A DNA stretch of 64,000 bases from Epiperipatus broadwayi (GCA_028023455.1 JAQFVV010012396.1:11015296-11079295); one strand, 5' to 3'. Positions 35,015 through 47,165 are shown, counted from the stretch's first letter. The notes: a model not told the origin generated them from the letters alone. Program-made: numbers and translations.

Positions 35015-38000
35015 ATGTATAAAAGTCTTATTATAATAACAGTGAATATAAGGGGTATAAATGGCCCAAATAAAATGGAAAAAGTTGTTGATTATCTGTA
35101 TAATCAAAAGTATGAGATATTAATACTAACAGAAACTAAGATTAATCTTAATATGCCAAAGTATATAATAGACAAGTTGCCTCAACAAAACATCGTCTTA
35201 TATAAAGCAAATATTAGACCAGGACAGGGAGTAGCTGTACTAATTAATGCTAACTCATCTTTAGAAAATATACAAATATTGTTTTTTCAGATAAATTATA
35301 TAGTAATATCTTTTGTATATCAAAAAGAAATGCATTATTTAATTGCTGTATATTCCATGGCCAAAGGAAGTGATATCATTAAAGTTATTCATGCTATACA
35401 GGGTAGGCGGTTACAAAAGTCAGGTATAATTGTACTGGGTGGTGATCTAAAAAGCGTTTATAAAGACTTACCAATCACACTGAAGAAAAAGATCTAGGAG
35501 ATTTTGTTATACTCTTTGTATGATAAATTTGCTGATAATGCTTTTTCATTCTTTAGTAGCAGATATAAATCTCTTATTGATCTCTTTTTTTATCCCTGGG
35601 AACAAAATTAAGAGTTCTAAAATTAATACTTCATTGGTTCGATTTTCTGATCATCTGCATGTTCAGCTAATAATCAATGCTTATGTAAAAGATCAAAATC
35701 AATATATCTTTTCTTTGAGAAAAAATATTGGGTGTGAGCTTCAATTTAGCACTGATCATATCTCAAACATATTAGTTATTCTGAATTATTATACTCGGAA
35801 TACCAGTCTACCTCCAAGCATTGCAAGATATAAAATAAAAAACAGAGATTTCGCTATTATGTAGAAAAACAAGTGAAGATAAACTATCACTAAATCAAAT
35901 GAAAAATAGAGTTTCAGAAATTCAAAAAATGTTCAAATGTCTATCAAAATACAAGCCCAATCACTCACTAATAGATAAACTACAAGATGAATATATATTC
36001 TCATATGCAACAAGGAACCCAAACTATAACATCAAACCTTAATACCAAGCCTAGGTAAACTATCTAGACCAATGATTAATTATGGTAAAGTTTATTTACA
36101 ACACACAAAAGGTATAGATTCTATTAAGCAAGATGATAATGATATTGTGTCAGGGATAAGAGTTGATGAATATATCTGTAATAATATGAAAAGAAAATTT
36201 GGTGAAAAAAAAATGTCTATAGAAGATTATAAAAGTGAAGTGTTGGAATCCACAAAAGAATATATCACTAAACAAGAAATACAAGAATAAATTATAAGGT
36301 TAAAAAAACAAATTACTATGGCTAGTGACTCAATTCCAGCTAAAATTTATAAAGTAATAGATTATTCTCTAATAAAATCAATGTGGAAATTTTTCAATCA
36401 AATGTGCTGTCAAAGGCTAAAACGGGCATATATTAATGATAGAGTCTTATTTAGTATTAACAAAAATAAAACTATACAAACACCAACAATCGAAGAACTA
36501 AGGCATATATCAATTGAAGACATAGAAGATTCAAAGATAATAGCAAGGATACTATTAAAAAGACTTCATCCCTTGGTCTCTGCTAAGATATCGCAAGCTT
36601 ATCATGCAATCAAGGGTAGACACGCCATCAATGCAGCTATGAAAATTCAAGAGCTGGTAAAATATGTCAAAAAGCTGAAATTGCCTCAGTATTACGCTGT
36701 TAAGATTGACTTTAGATCAGCTTTTGATTTGATAAATTGGTCATATTTGATTAAAAATTTATATGAATTAATACCTGGACATAGCCTATTTATAAATGCA
36801 ATTGAAAACTACATTTGTAATAGCAGGATTTCAATTAAGAATTATATGAGGCAATCAGTTCTTTATACCAAGTAAGGGTATTCCCCAAGGTTTACATTAG
36901 CTGCATTGCTTTTTTCCATATATCTAGATCCTCTAATAAAAGAAGTAGAGTAAAAAAAAGTAGAAAGTAAGAGGCATTTATTTACCTCATCTTGGGGTAA
37001 AAATAGGGGTTGTTGCCTTTATTGATGATCTAATAATAATTTTTCAAAATTCCTACAATATCCAAGTTGTGATGAGCATACTTAATGAATTTCAAAAAAA
37101 AAGGGGGCTCTTTTATACAACTTTTTATACAACTGGCAAACCGGGGAAAAAATGCCCTGTGAATTCCTTGCCACACCAACAGTATTTCTAGGAATACCAC
37201 TATACAAGTCAAAGACCTCAATTAATAGATATCAAAATAACTTAATTATTGATAAAATAGCCACAAGGATAAATAACTTCTCTTCATAAAACTTTATGAA
37301 GTTATAAGGGCTAGAGTATTTAATGCTATTACAATGAGTATTTTGAACTATTATGCCCCATGGATTGATCTTTAGAATACAACAAGTAAAATCTATCTTA
37401 TAGCAAAGAAATATATTTGGGGTAAGGCAACAAACCTAATTTCAATTTCAACATTACAATTACCTATTGACAAAGGTGGCATTAACTTGATCGACCTAAA
37501 AGAATATATCTTATTTATCAAAGCTAAGACATATATAAATGTTATTAAAAGTAAATGTTTTAACTCACCACTAATTGATATTAGTGTCTACAATGAGATA
37601 GGAAAAGAAAGAAGATCCTTTTTTGCTAACCTGAGGATAGCATATATGGATTTACAGGACAAGCTAAACATGTTCACTTTGGAAGGGGTTAAATATAGGA
37701 AGATTAAAAACAAAGGTGAAAATGTGAAATATCTAGAAGGGTTTTTATCTGGCTTATTAATAAAAAATATATTGAAGAATTTACAACTGATATGCGCACT
37801 GCAAACTTACATTAGGTTTATGTTTAGGTTTCTAAATGGGGTTCTTCCTACAAAGACCCAGCTGAATAATAAGCTCCACTTGAACTTAGAACCGATTTGC
37901 TTGTTATGTAGAGTAAAGGAAGAAAGCTTGTTACATTTAAATTTGAAGAATGTAAGGCTCTTCAGCATATCAGAAATTGTGTTTTTCATAATCCAATAAT
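35015..38000 (+). pseudogene. L1/Tx1-like LINE ORF2: endonuclease, reverse transcriptase, zinc finger
   Basis: The order is that of a full ORF2. The endonuclease begins at 35015 (ITVNIRGINGPNKMEKVVDY, ILILTETKI with the catalytic E). GGDLKS (usual GGDFN, with N changed) is near 35440 and RFSDHLHV (SDH motif) near 35640. The polymerase (36318-36875) has IEDIEDSKIIARILLKRLHP, AYHAIKGRHAINAAMKIQEL and VKIDFRSAFDLINW (first catalytic aspartate). GIPQG is near 36880, and VAFIDDLIIIF (second catalytic pair) near 37015. The tail (37487-37999) has TKTQLNNKLHL and CLLCRVKEESLLHLN, a zinc-finger-like segment. Frameshifts and stops occur about every 300-500 bp, so it is inactive, but it is the most complete LINE in the window. 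Confidence 0.85.
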
Positions 38001-38455
38001 AAATTTAAAGAAAATAGTGAAAAGATACATTGTGAATTTTAATCCACATAATGCAATAACAATAATGCATACATTAAAAACAATATGATCCATAAGATGC
38101 ACTATGACTTTTGATAACAAAAAGTATAATTGGACAAAGAAGCTTGATAAAGATTGGGTCAAATATTTTAACCAATGTCACTCAAATATATACCTAAGAA
38201 AAATATAAATAAAATATGAACTGGCTCTATGCCGACAGTATGCAAAATATGGGATTGACTCCCTAATGCGAAAATTTGTAAAAGAGTATTGATATATAAT
38301 GGTGTGATAGAGATTTTTGCCTGATTGTGTTGAATGTTAAATATGAACTAAAACAGATATTCTGTACAGCATATTGTTAAATCATAACTATTACTTGTTA
38401 AAAGTGTGTATAGGTTTTGTTTCTTAATAAAGAATATACTTTAAATTAAAAAAAA

Positions 38456-39639
38456 AATGCTGCTTTCATTTTCTTTTTCTATTAATTTTAATACATCAAT
38501 CAGAAAACTTTTATGCCATATATTACTTGATTAAAAAAAATATTAGCACTTATATAAAAATACAATAGTATATAATATTCTACTGAAAATAGTAATACAT
38601 AAAAGCAGAATTAACAGTTGTAGTTTAGTAATTCATTGCTTCAAAAGATTTTTTTTGTTAACTATCATCATTATCACTTTCTACTCTAGTGCTTTCAATT
38701 ATAAACTTGAGCAATCAATCTGTCTGTTGATGAACTGTTCTTGTTTATGACACAATAAACTAAAAAGTCAAATAATTTTGTGTTAGCAGAGGAAAATATG
38801 CCTACGATAAAACTGAGATTCTTAAAATTTATAGTTATTAATCTGATATCAGATCTATATCAGTAATACATGCAGTTTGAGCTATTAGCTAGATAGTAAA
38901 ATATAAAATAAAAGTAACTGCTAGATTTATAACTGCACTGGTTCTAAATGAAAAAAAACAAAAACTGGTTTGGGAATGCGATTAACTATTATCTAATACC
39001 ATTAATAAGTCAAATTTACAATAGATGGAACTAGAGTAGAAAAAAAATATCTGTAGTAAGTTAAAAGAATTAAATTATGCACTGGCATCTTGTACTTTAT
39101 AATATTCAGATATCTTTTTTTTTTTTTTCATATAGTAACAATTACTTTTTTTGTTCAAATAAATTATCATAATAATGCTTATGAATGTTTTTAGTGGATT
39201 TTTCATTTCTAGTTTTCCCTGTTACTATCACTTTTTTTTTAAAAAAAAACAACAACAACATACTATTAGTAGAAATGTAAATTTAAATTATGATTTAATC
39301 TATAGAGATAAAAATATTTCTTACAATCCCCATTCAAAGATAATATGTAAAATATATAAAAAAAAAAATCTTTATATTTTTTATAATAATAATAATAATA
39401 ATATTCATTAATGCTTATAATGTTTTTGTTATAAAAAATTATACTAAAAAAATCTGTTCTTGTGTACTTGGGCTCATGTGATTGCTTGATGGCATTGTTG
39501 CTTGCAAAAATAATGAAATGTAATTACCGGCCGATAATTTTTTGCTTTCTGATTTTCGACAATTTTTCAAAGTACTTTTTTAAAAATTTACGAACCAACA
39601 TTATTTTCTAAAATACATTTTTTTAATTACCTTATACAT
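38456..39639. other. No gene seen
   Basis: AT-rich spacer with poly-T, poly-A, a (CAA)n stretch near 39250 and (TAA)n near 39385-39405. Confidence 0.45.
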
Positions 39640-39936
39640 TTCAGTGTATAGCACTGGCATGTGCAGGGGAGGGGGTCTGATAGGTTTGCCGATCCAAAGG
39701 ATCGGCCAATACATGCACTTGTCTGAGCAAACCAAGCTTTCAGTGCATAGCACTGAAATCTGTGGGGGGGGGGGGATCCAATGGTTTTGCTGATCCAAAG
39801 GATTAGCTTATACAGGCACTAGTCTGAGCAAACAAAGCTTTCAGCATGTAGTGCTGAAATGTGTGGGAGGGGGAAGCGATGATTTTGCCGATCTCAAGGA
39901 TTTGCCAATACATGCGCTAGTCTGAGCAAACCAAGA
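39640..39936. repeat. Three tandem units of about 100 bp with internal palindromes
   Basis: Units start at 39640, 39739 and 39840, each with TTCAG...AGCACTG at the left, a G-rich run, then CCGATC(C)AAAGGAT and CTAGTCTGAGCAAACCAAG. Each unit holds two short hairpins: TTCAGTGCATAGCACTGAA in unit two, and GCCGATCCAAAGGATCGGC in unit one. The units differ at roughly 15-20% of sites. The function is unknown; it could be a short satellite or an RNA-derived repeat. Confidence 0.7.
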
Positions 39937-40641
39937 TTATGATTTCCAAAACAACCTATAAACACAGCCATTTTATTACTCTCATAGCTGTTCTCCCACA
40001 AACATGTCTTTTTGTGTGACATGTGAAATGGTTCTGGGACCTACCCTTTTGTAATTGTTTTCACCTTCCAAGATGTGTAGGAAAACATGGTGACAGGCTT
40101 ACAATTATTAGTATGTAATAATATATCAGGTAGGTTGTAAGATCATTACTTTGAATGCACATTAAAACCCTTATGGCCAGTTGAATTCCATACACTCTCA
40201 CATCATACGGTAGTGATCTGTGAAGTGTGTGCTATTTGTGTGCAAGGCCATCTAGGCCTGCTAATGGCTTAAATATGAACAAATGTTCTATAGGCTGTAA
40301 CTTGGGCTACATAAATGGAATATTTCTGTGCTTTTGCAGAGAAACATTGCAGCGGCCACATTGGCCCAAGTACACAACTACCAAAAATCTATATATCCAA
40401 CTTTATTTATTTCCTCAGTGGTAGAAGTGTGAAGGATGAAAAACCTAAAGGTTCTTGAATCAAAGCTCAACCTGTTACTTTTTATGTTCAAATGTTGTAG
40501 CCATTCCTGAATGATTAACCATTCAATTATTTTTTAGGTCTGTATACAGCAGGGTCATAGACCAAAAGCTAAAATTTCTTAGATTAAAGTTCAAATAAAC
40601 ATTATGGGTGCTTGAACATCATCATGATTTCCCAAAGCTTT
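39937..40641. other. No gene recognised
   Basis: Moderately GC-rich region between two repeats. A 65-residue frame at 40227-40424 contains CYLCARPSRPANG but matches nothing I know. It probably belongs to the repeat block around it. Confidence 0.35.
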
Positions 40642-40682
40642 GAGTTGGTATTTTTAGATCTAGTGTCTGAACCTACCCTGAC

Positions 40683-40725
40683 ACCTCTCTGAGGAGTGCC
40701 AAAGCATGAAACCATGGTCAGGGGT
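40683..40725 (+). ncRNA. Hammerhead ribozyme (family 2), all motifs present
   Basis: Stem I is ACCTCT (40683-40688) with AGGGGT (40720-40725), six pairs including one G-U. The core CTGAGGA is at 40689-40695. Stem II is GTGC/GCAT with loop CAAA (40696-40707), closed by a G-U pair at the core. GAAA is at 40708-40711, the perfect palindrome CCATGG at 40712-40717, and cleavage is expected after TC (40718-40719). All invariant bases of a type I hammerhead are there. The palindromic stem III of six bases implies that two molecules, or two tandem copies, pair to give the active form, as in Penelope-type hammerheads. Confidence 0.8.
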
Positions 40726-41105
40726 TTGGGGAGGGGTTCCTGACAGAGATATGTTAAGTGCTGGCTCTGGCTAAGCATTTATCACAAAACTTGTAAAGGA
40801 ATTGGCATTCCTCATTGTTTTATAACTTACAAGCTTAAGAGATAGGGTCATGTGATCTATGACTCTTATTTTGACTACTTATAGTCTCTGCCATAATTCT
40901 TATGCAATTTTTATATTGCTAAGACTACTACTATATGGTATGGCTGAAGATCTATCAGCCCCATATAGCTATTTGAGTTGGATAGCTGGGTTTAAAGACA
41001 CGTAGATGTCTGAAAATTTCAGATTTTCCACTCAATAGATAACTTTTAGTTAAATGCTGGCTTTGGGTTGGTATTTTTAGATCTAGTGTCTGAACCTATC
41101 CTGAC

Positions 41106-41148
41106 ACCTCTTTGAGGAGCGCCAAAGCACAAAACCATGGTCAGGGGT
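41106..41148 (+). ncRNA. Hammerhead ribozyme (family 2), decayed second copy
   Basis: It is placed exactly 423 nt after the first. Stem I (ACCTCT/AGGGGT), stem III (CCATGG) and the TC site are identical, but the core reads TTGAGGA and the GAAA reads AAAA, which should abolish cleavage. One stem II pair is also lost (C-A). Confidence 0.75.
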
Positions 41149-41299
41149 TTGGGGAGGGGTTCCTGACAGAGATATTTTAAGTGCTGGCTCTGGCTAAGCA
41201 TTTATCACAAAGCTTGTAGAGGAATTGGCAATCCTCATTATTTTATAACTTACAAGCTTAAGAGATAGGGTCATGTGATCTATGACTCTTATTTTGACT

Positions 41300-42879
41300 G
41301 TCCACCCATTTGATTGTTAAATTAAATACATAAGATTTTCAAAAAATCAAAATGAAAAAATTGAAGAAAAAGAATGATATAACAATAAGAAAAAGAATGA
41401 TATAACAATAGAATAGACTATTTATTGCTATTGAAAAAAAAAATTATTGTCAGAACTATTTATAATAAAATTTTAAAATGTGGCAAAAAGATGTTTGACC
41501 TTGTGACAAATAATATAACTTAAAAACTTGCAGTTCAAAGTTTAAAAAATAGCATTCCAATCAATATATTAATATATTTGAAATCTATTTTATTGCCAAT
41601 GTCACAAAAATGATTATAACTTTATTTTGGAGTTATAAGGAGTGAATTTTTGTCATTCCTATACTATGTTTAAAAAATGATGCCATTATCTAAAAAAAAA
41701 AATCAAAAAAAAAATCTTCATGTTGAAAGAACATACATTGATCAAAATTGATTTTGCTTTTATATACAATAAGGACAGAGTTTTGATGTATCTGTTTTAA
41801 GACATTATTATATATCCTTTTTTGATTATTAATTTGATATTTGAAACATAAAATTCCACAAAAAATGTAAAATATTGGCTGATTTCATTAGGAGATTATA
41901 TGACTATTTCCAGACAACAATGGAGAACTATAATTAGGCAAGATATTAAAATCTTTCAGAAAAAAGGTTTGCTACAAAAAAATTTAAGAATAACAACTAC
42001 CACAAGATATATTAATAAAACAATTAATTGACCAAAAGACTGATATTCAAGCATAAGAAATAACCAACTGAGCTTCAATCCAGAAATTTTTAGCTCTTAA
42101 ATATATCACTACCATTGTATCTCACTACATAGAACAAACAGTCTAAACAGACTATAAACAAAATAGATTAAAGAAAATATCATATATGAGAACTTATTTA
42201 TCATTTATGGATTGGCTTGAATATGTTATCACAAAAATGACTCACTTTATGTTCTGTGATATCTGGAATTAGGCTGTTATCTAATGAACATATATTAAGT
42301 CAAATATACCAATTAAACTCAACTTATTATTCAACATCAAATTAAAAATTAACTACTAATGGTTTCCCTACCAAGGCAGATCTATAAAATGCAAAAATAA
42401 CATAAAACAATAACACATTGCCATAATTCAAACTAACATTCTAATTTTTAGTAATTAAAATTTTTTTTGAAAAATTAATAACTTCACTCTTATAAACATT
42501 TATTTAAAAAAAAGATTCTTTAATCTCTTTCCATTTTTCTCAAAAAGACAACCTTCTCTCATAAATATATGATGCAAAACTAAGATATTTATTCTTTAGT
42601 CTATTTTTATGAAATAATAATCTTTATTAAAAGAGATTATTTGAGCCTTTTCTTTTTTTCCATTTTTCTCAAAGAATAAATTAACTGTTCAAACAAAGTA
42701 TTATGGACTGTATTTCTCCCATGAGTATATAATGTAGAACTAATAGGCCATACGATTTTGTTTGAGCAGACTAAAATTGTTTTCTTTGAGAAAAATAAAG
42801 AAAAGAAAAAAAATTATATAAATTACATAATATTATATAATATTACAATTCAATGTCTGTATTTCTTCAAATCAATATA
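41300..42879. other. No gene seen
   Basis: AT-rich spacer. Two related stretches near 42520-42560 and 42650-42690 (CCATTTTTCTCAAA) are short partial repeats. Confidence 0.4.
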
Positions 42880-43950
42880 CATAACCTTATAATTGAATAT
42901 TTATAAATACAATAATTAAATATATGTAAAGTACAACTGTAAAAATTTTATCCACTTAAAAGCACTTTCAATTATCCTCACAGTCTTTGTCAACAAATAC
43001 TTTGAAAGGCTAACCATCCCACAATTCCATGATCTTAATGTTTGTTGCCTGTCTGTTAATTAAGACTTGTTTGTATTTGTATATTAGTATAGCTTCCTTT
43101 ATTTTCCTTTTGTATAATTGAAGTTAAAACCATAAATACATGACTTACTATGGTCAAAAAAACAGATGCTGAAACATTAATATTTACTTTGCAATTGTGT
43201 TTCATTTTCTGAACTCTTTTTAATATCAGCAAGTGCTCTTTAGTTCTTTTTTCCAATGTGATTCCCCTATATATATATATGCAACCACACCTACATATCC
43301 ATTTATAAATGATGCCATTTTTATTTATAAATGAGGTTTTATCTTTAGAGTTATTTATTAGTTTAATGTAGAAGGTGTGTAAAATGCAATGCCACATATT
43401 TCGAATGATCAAATAAATTTTATAAGGAAAATCTATAAAGGTATATGTGACATTACATTTTATGCACCTCCTACATTAAATAAAGTAATAAATAAATAAA
43501 AATTGCATCATTTATAAATGGATATGTAGGTGTGGAATTGAGATGCATGTTGGGAAAAAGAACTAAAGAGCACTTGCTGTTATTAAAAAAGTTCAGAAAA
43601 AGGAAACAAATAATAATATTTCAGCATCTGTTTTTTACAACCATAATAAGTCATGTATTTATGATTTTAACTTCAATTATAATAATGTAAAAATATTGCA
43701 AATTGAAAAAAATAACAACAAAAGGAAAATAAAAGAAGCTATGTTAATATACAAATACAAACAAGACTTGATTAACAGACAGGCAGCAAATGTTAAGATC
43801 ACAGAATTGTGGGAAGGTTAGCCTTTCAAAGTGTTAGTTGACAAAGACTACAAAGATAGTCAAAAGTGCTCCTAAATGGATAAAATTTTTAAAGTTATAT
43901 TTTATATATATCTAATTACTGTATTTATAAATATTCAATTATAAGATTAC
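42880..43950. mobile_element. Large inverted repeat of a PLE 3' part
   Basis: Arms of about 520-550 bp (42880-43434 and 43436-43950) are inverted copies that meet almost without a loop near 43435. Matching segments include CTGTCTGTTAATTAAGAC against its complement GTCTTGATTAACAGACAG. Identity is roughly 85-90%. The left arm encodes a GIY-YIG remnant on the minus strand. The right arm is cut at 43950 by the LTR-like element, which begins at 43955 while the inverted partner sequence still continues on the left. Confidence 0.7.
43056..43412 (-). pseudogene. PLE GIY-YIG fragment
   Basis: The 118-residue frame has INKNGIIYKWICRCGCIYIY, then RGITLEKRTKEHLLILKRVQ. 'GIIYKWICRCGCIYIYRGIT' aligns with the GIY-YIG core and 'LEKRTKEHL' with the catalytic arginine/histidine helix. 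The frame is free of stops here but has no upstream polymerase and no catalytic glutamate region that I can place. The inverted copy (43440-43860) is more damaged. Confidence 0.6.
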
Positions 43951-43954
43951 ATAT

Positions 43955-45968
43955 TGTAACGGGCACACATGCTGTTACATTCTAATAAATAAAATTAGAG
44001 ATTAAAAATAAAAGTTTGCAAATAAAAACTTTTTTAAGAATTAAAATTGAAAATTAAAAGTCACCTAAACTCGTATATATATATAAAATCGCACAGATTG
44101 AAAATTATTAAAAGAAAACTTTATTAAAAATAAAAAAAAAAGTATTTTTAAAACTAAATTTCCCCAAAAACTTAAAAGATTTAAAGATAAAAATATACCT
44201 TTAAGAACGTACAAATTTAATTAATTCTATTGTATAAAATGGAAATGATTATTTTAATTAGTCCAAGTGAACTAGCCTTTGGGCATCTCAAAATTTATAA
44301 TTAAAGGTGAGATAGGAGAGAAAAAACAATAGGAACAGAATAGCCAATAAAATAAATCCCTCAGGAAATGGACCTCAGTGAAAGGATCATCATCATGATG
44401 ATGTAATGTTGAGTTAATCTGAAAATTTAATATAAAATGGAAAAGACTAAAAATAAATTATTATGTGTGCTATATGTGTTAGTGTGGGGAGAGTTTGAAG
44501 GAGAAGGGATTGAAAGATGCACTTTCAATCCCTTCAGTTTTTCTTAAAAAAAAGAGAGAAAGAGAAATGACCAATCATTTTTCTATACTGTGGATCACAG
44601 GACATCAGGGCCTGGCAATAAAAAAAACAGCTACAAAAAAGGACTAATGGCTAACTGCATACCGATCTCCTCAGGACATCATGGGCATTAACACCTTCCA
44701 AATTACAAGCAACTAGAAAATATGGACTTTTTAAAACAGTAAGAACTCTAACTAATGAACTTTAATTCTAAAAAACTTTCCCAGTATTTTAAAACTGTAA
44801 GAACTTTAGATAATTCATGAACATTAAGTATAAAACTTTCCCAGTATTTAAATTATAGCAATAGAAAGTCCTATCTGACCAAATTAAATCATTTATTATT
44901 TTTCTTGAATGTATTTTTTAAAAAAAATCATTTCCATTATTTTTTTTTGGTTCTGTTTATTATATATATATATATTTTTTCTGTTAAACTTTTAAAAAAT
45001 GTTAAATTTAAGTTGGGCATGAATGGCTGCATAGATTTGTAAAATTATATTAGTTTAATTAAGGGAGGGTTAATCTTATTTCATAGTTAAATTTGGGTTA
45101 ATCGATTGGATATATTGGTATGATTGAAGATCCACTACATGCAGGATCACATTATATGCTGCACTTGGGCGAAATAAGCCTATTTCTTATTGAACATCAG
45201 AGACAGATGGTATTCCCTGCTCCGTGGATCACCTATTTTGCCTATGGAATGGGATCGTAAGTTGGCAAAAAGGACTGCAATCCCTTCCTATGGAGTTCTT
45301 TTTTAAAATTGTTCTTCTCACCAGATAGACATAGCATTCCTGTAATGGAAGAAAGACAATTTCTTCTCTATAACCATACTGTTCAGATGTGCATTCCTGA
45401 CAGTATGGTATTATGCTGTCGTATTCATGCTGCATTGAATACATCAATATATCAGATGGATTGGCATTGGTTTGACTGTGAACTTTGGGCCTAGGGTTAA
45501 ATAAGGGATAGAATATTTTCTTTTCAAATGAAATCTATGTAGTCTATCCATACTTGACACTCTAATAAAATATTAAATTCATCTGTGCGAACTTCTAAAA
45601 TTAAAAGTTAAATTGTAAATTAAAATCTAAAGTGAAGTTATAATGTTTTATAAAAAAAAATTAAAGTAAACATACTAAAATAATAATTCAAAATTTTATA
45701 TATGTTTAATAAATGTTTGTGTGTGTTATTACTGGCAGTGGCTTCTTTTATTTTATTTTTATATTGAAAAGATATTTTAATAAGAAAGTATACATTATCT
45801 CTGCTGCTCCGTGAGCTAGTGACTGGGCTGATGGTCGTATAATAAGATAAAGTTGGATCTTAACAGTACGTATCTGCCTACTATATAAATTTTCCAGGTT
45901 CCAATAGCCTGGTGGCGCCCTTATACGGCAGATACAGTAAGACCTTTTGATTCTCCCCAACCATTATA
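43955..45968 (+). mobile_element. ~2.0 kb LTR-like element, copy B (probable solo LTR)
   Basis: It aligns along its length with 20550-22654: both start TGTAACG, both contain AAGGGAGGGT, GTAAGTTGGCA, CATTCCTGACAGTAT and ACTGGCAGTGGCTT in order, and both end near TTATAATATA. A TATA-like AATATAAAATGG is at 44429-44440 and AATAAA at 45564-45569. The two copies differ at perhaps a quarter of sites with many small gaps, so both are old. No internal coding region is attached. Confidence 0.6.
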
Positions 45969-45987
45969 ATATATATGTATTGTACCA

Positions 45988-46225
45988 GTCAAAAAGAAGC
46001 CAACACATCAGCAAACCCAAACTCAAAGTCGGATCCAAACTCATCTGAACCAAACTGAATTCAAACCCAACTCATGAGCTCAGATCAAAAATCAATGGAT
46101 GACATATATCGACGGTACATGACTATGCGCCAAGGAACTAGCTCAATGGATGATGATGATTAATGAGACCCTTGATTTAACTCTAATAAAGTATAATAAA
46201 ATAACTAAGAATCTTTATAAGTCAA
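45988..46225 (+). other. Candidate terminal-exon-like segment (weak)
   Basis: Right after the LTR-like element a pyrimidine-containing stretch ends in TGTACCAG at 45988, a possible splice acceptor. One frame then reads TSQKEANTSANPNSKSDPNS, SEPN, a TGA stop, then MSSDQKSMDDIYRRYM and TMRQGTSSMDDDD, then TAA. AATAAA follows near 46187. The hydrophilic composition and higher GC content look exon-like, but the in-frame TGA and the lack of any recognised homology argue for caution. I do not recognise the protein. Confidence 0.2.
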
Positions 46226-46227
<2 letters not shown>

Positions 46228-46268
<41 letters not shown>

Positions 46269-46292
46269 CATATATATATATATATATATATG
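46228..46292. repeat. (AT)n microsatellite
   Basis: About 65 bp of alternating A and T with one small interruption near 46264. Confidence 0.95.
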
Positions 46293-47160
46293 TTCAGGTT
46301 GCCAATACAGACAGTGAGCATTAATATTAAAATAATTTGAATAAAAAAAAGTTAAAAAAAACCAAATGTGTTAACAAAATGTTTAATAATAATTATAATT
46401 TTATTCAACTTTCAGATTGTGATTATATAGATTACCTCTAGTCTTTAAACGGAATTTATATTTACAATAAGAATGGCAGTCCTTACTATATGCCAATACT
46501 ATTACGCAATATTCTAGGAGAATTATATATATCTATGCCCCGACGAGGAAGTAAAGGTAGATAAAGGTATTTGGCTGTGACAGAAATTATGATTCAAATT
46601 CTAAAAGAAAGAATGTGAGATTTATTTTCACATTCGTAAATCAATTCACAAAGAGCAAGATAAGTGTTTAGGGCATAACTTTAATATTTAATAGAAAACT
46701 TACTTAATTATAAATAAATATGAATTTGTTCCACTTTAATAAAATCAATTCATCACAATTTACAAGCATGAGAGCGGGCTTTACTGGAACTGAGAAATAA
46801 ACGGTACTGATGACTTATGAGCTATAAGAATAAATATGAAAAATAATGGCTTGTCTGTGATTTAAGAAAATAGCAGGGCAGCTTGTATTTGACAAGTCTT
46901 TGATGCCCTATATGAAGGATTCACAGAACATGGAAAACCAGGTTGGGTCGTAGCCTCGCACCTTTGGTGTTCCAAATATAAAACAAGCAATTGAGGGAGT
47001 ACTTTCTTCCTATGTAATTTAACGAACCATAATATCACTGAGGACAAGCCTGTGAAGCAGTAGATGGCTCGCATCAGCAACGTTCGGAAAAATGATGACT
47101 TGGTAATCATCTTTTAATTAATAAAACCCATTTTATATAAAGAATGCTCTACGTGATGAC
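46293..47160. other. No gene recognised
   Basis: An 82-residue minus-strand frame (46862-47110) lies in a slightly GC-richer patch; it has no motif I know. The rest is AT-rich spacer. Confidence 0.35.
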
Positions 47161-47165
47161 CTGAC

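Larger units (their letters stand above)
33500..38455 (+). mobile_element. L1/Tx1-like LINE, nearly complete
   Basis: It contains ORF1 and ORF2 in tandem, a 3' region of about 450 bp (38000-38450), an AATAAA signal near 38426 and an A-tail (38446-38455). I could not identify a target-site duplication, because the 5' end of the leader is uncertain. The plus-strand orientation is opposite to the LINE fragment at 1585-2952, which belongs to the same broad group. Confidence 0.75.
40642..41299 (+). mobile_element. Retrozyme-like tandem dimer, 423-nt period
   Basis: 40642-40876 and 41065-41299 are direct copies about 95% identical at a constant offset of 423. Each contains a hammerhead (40683-40725 and 41106-41148). 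The segment between (40877-41064) is present once, so the structure is one full monomer plus the repeated part. No protein is encoded. Tandem hammerhead-bearing repeats of a few hundred bp are the layout of animal retrozymes; transcription and self-cleavage would release a 423-nt RNA (40720-41142). A related element with fold-back arms is at 53449-53942. Confidence 0.7.

Noticed and set aside
39640-39936. CRISPR-like regular spacing of the three units
   Set aside because: The whole unit is repeated with no unique spacers, and the window is eukaryotic.
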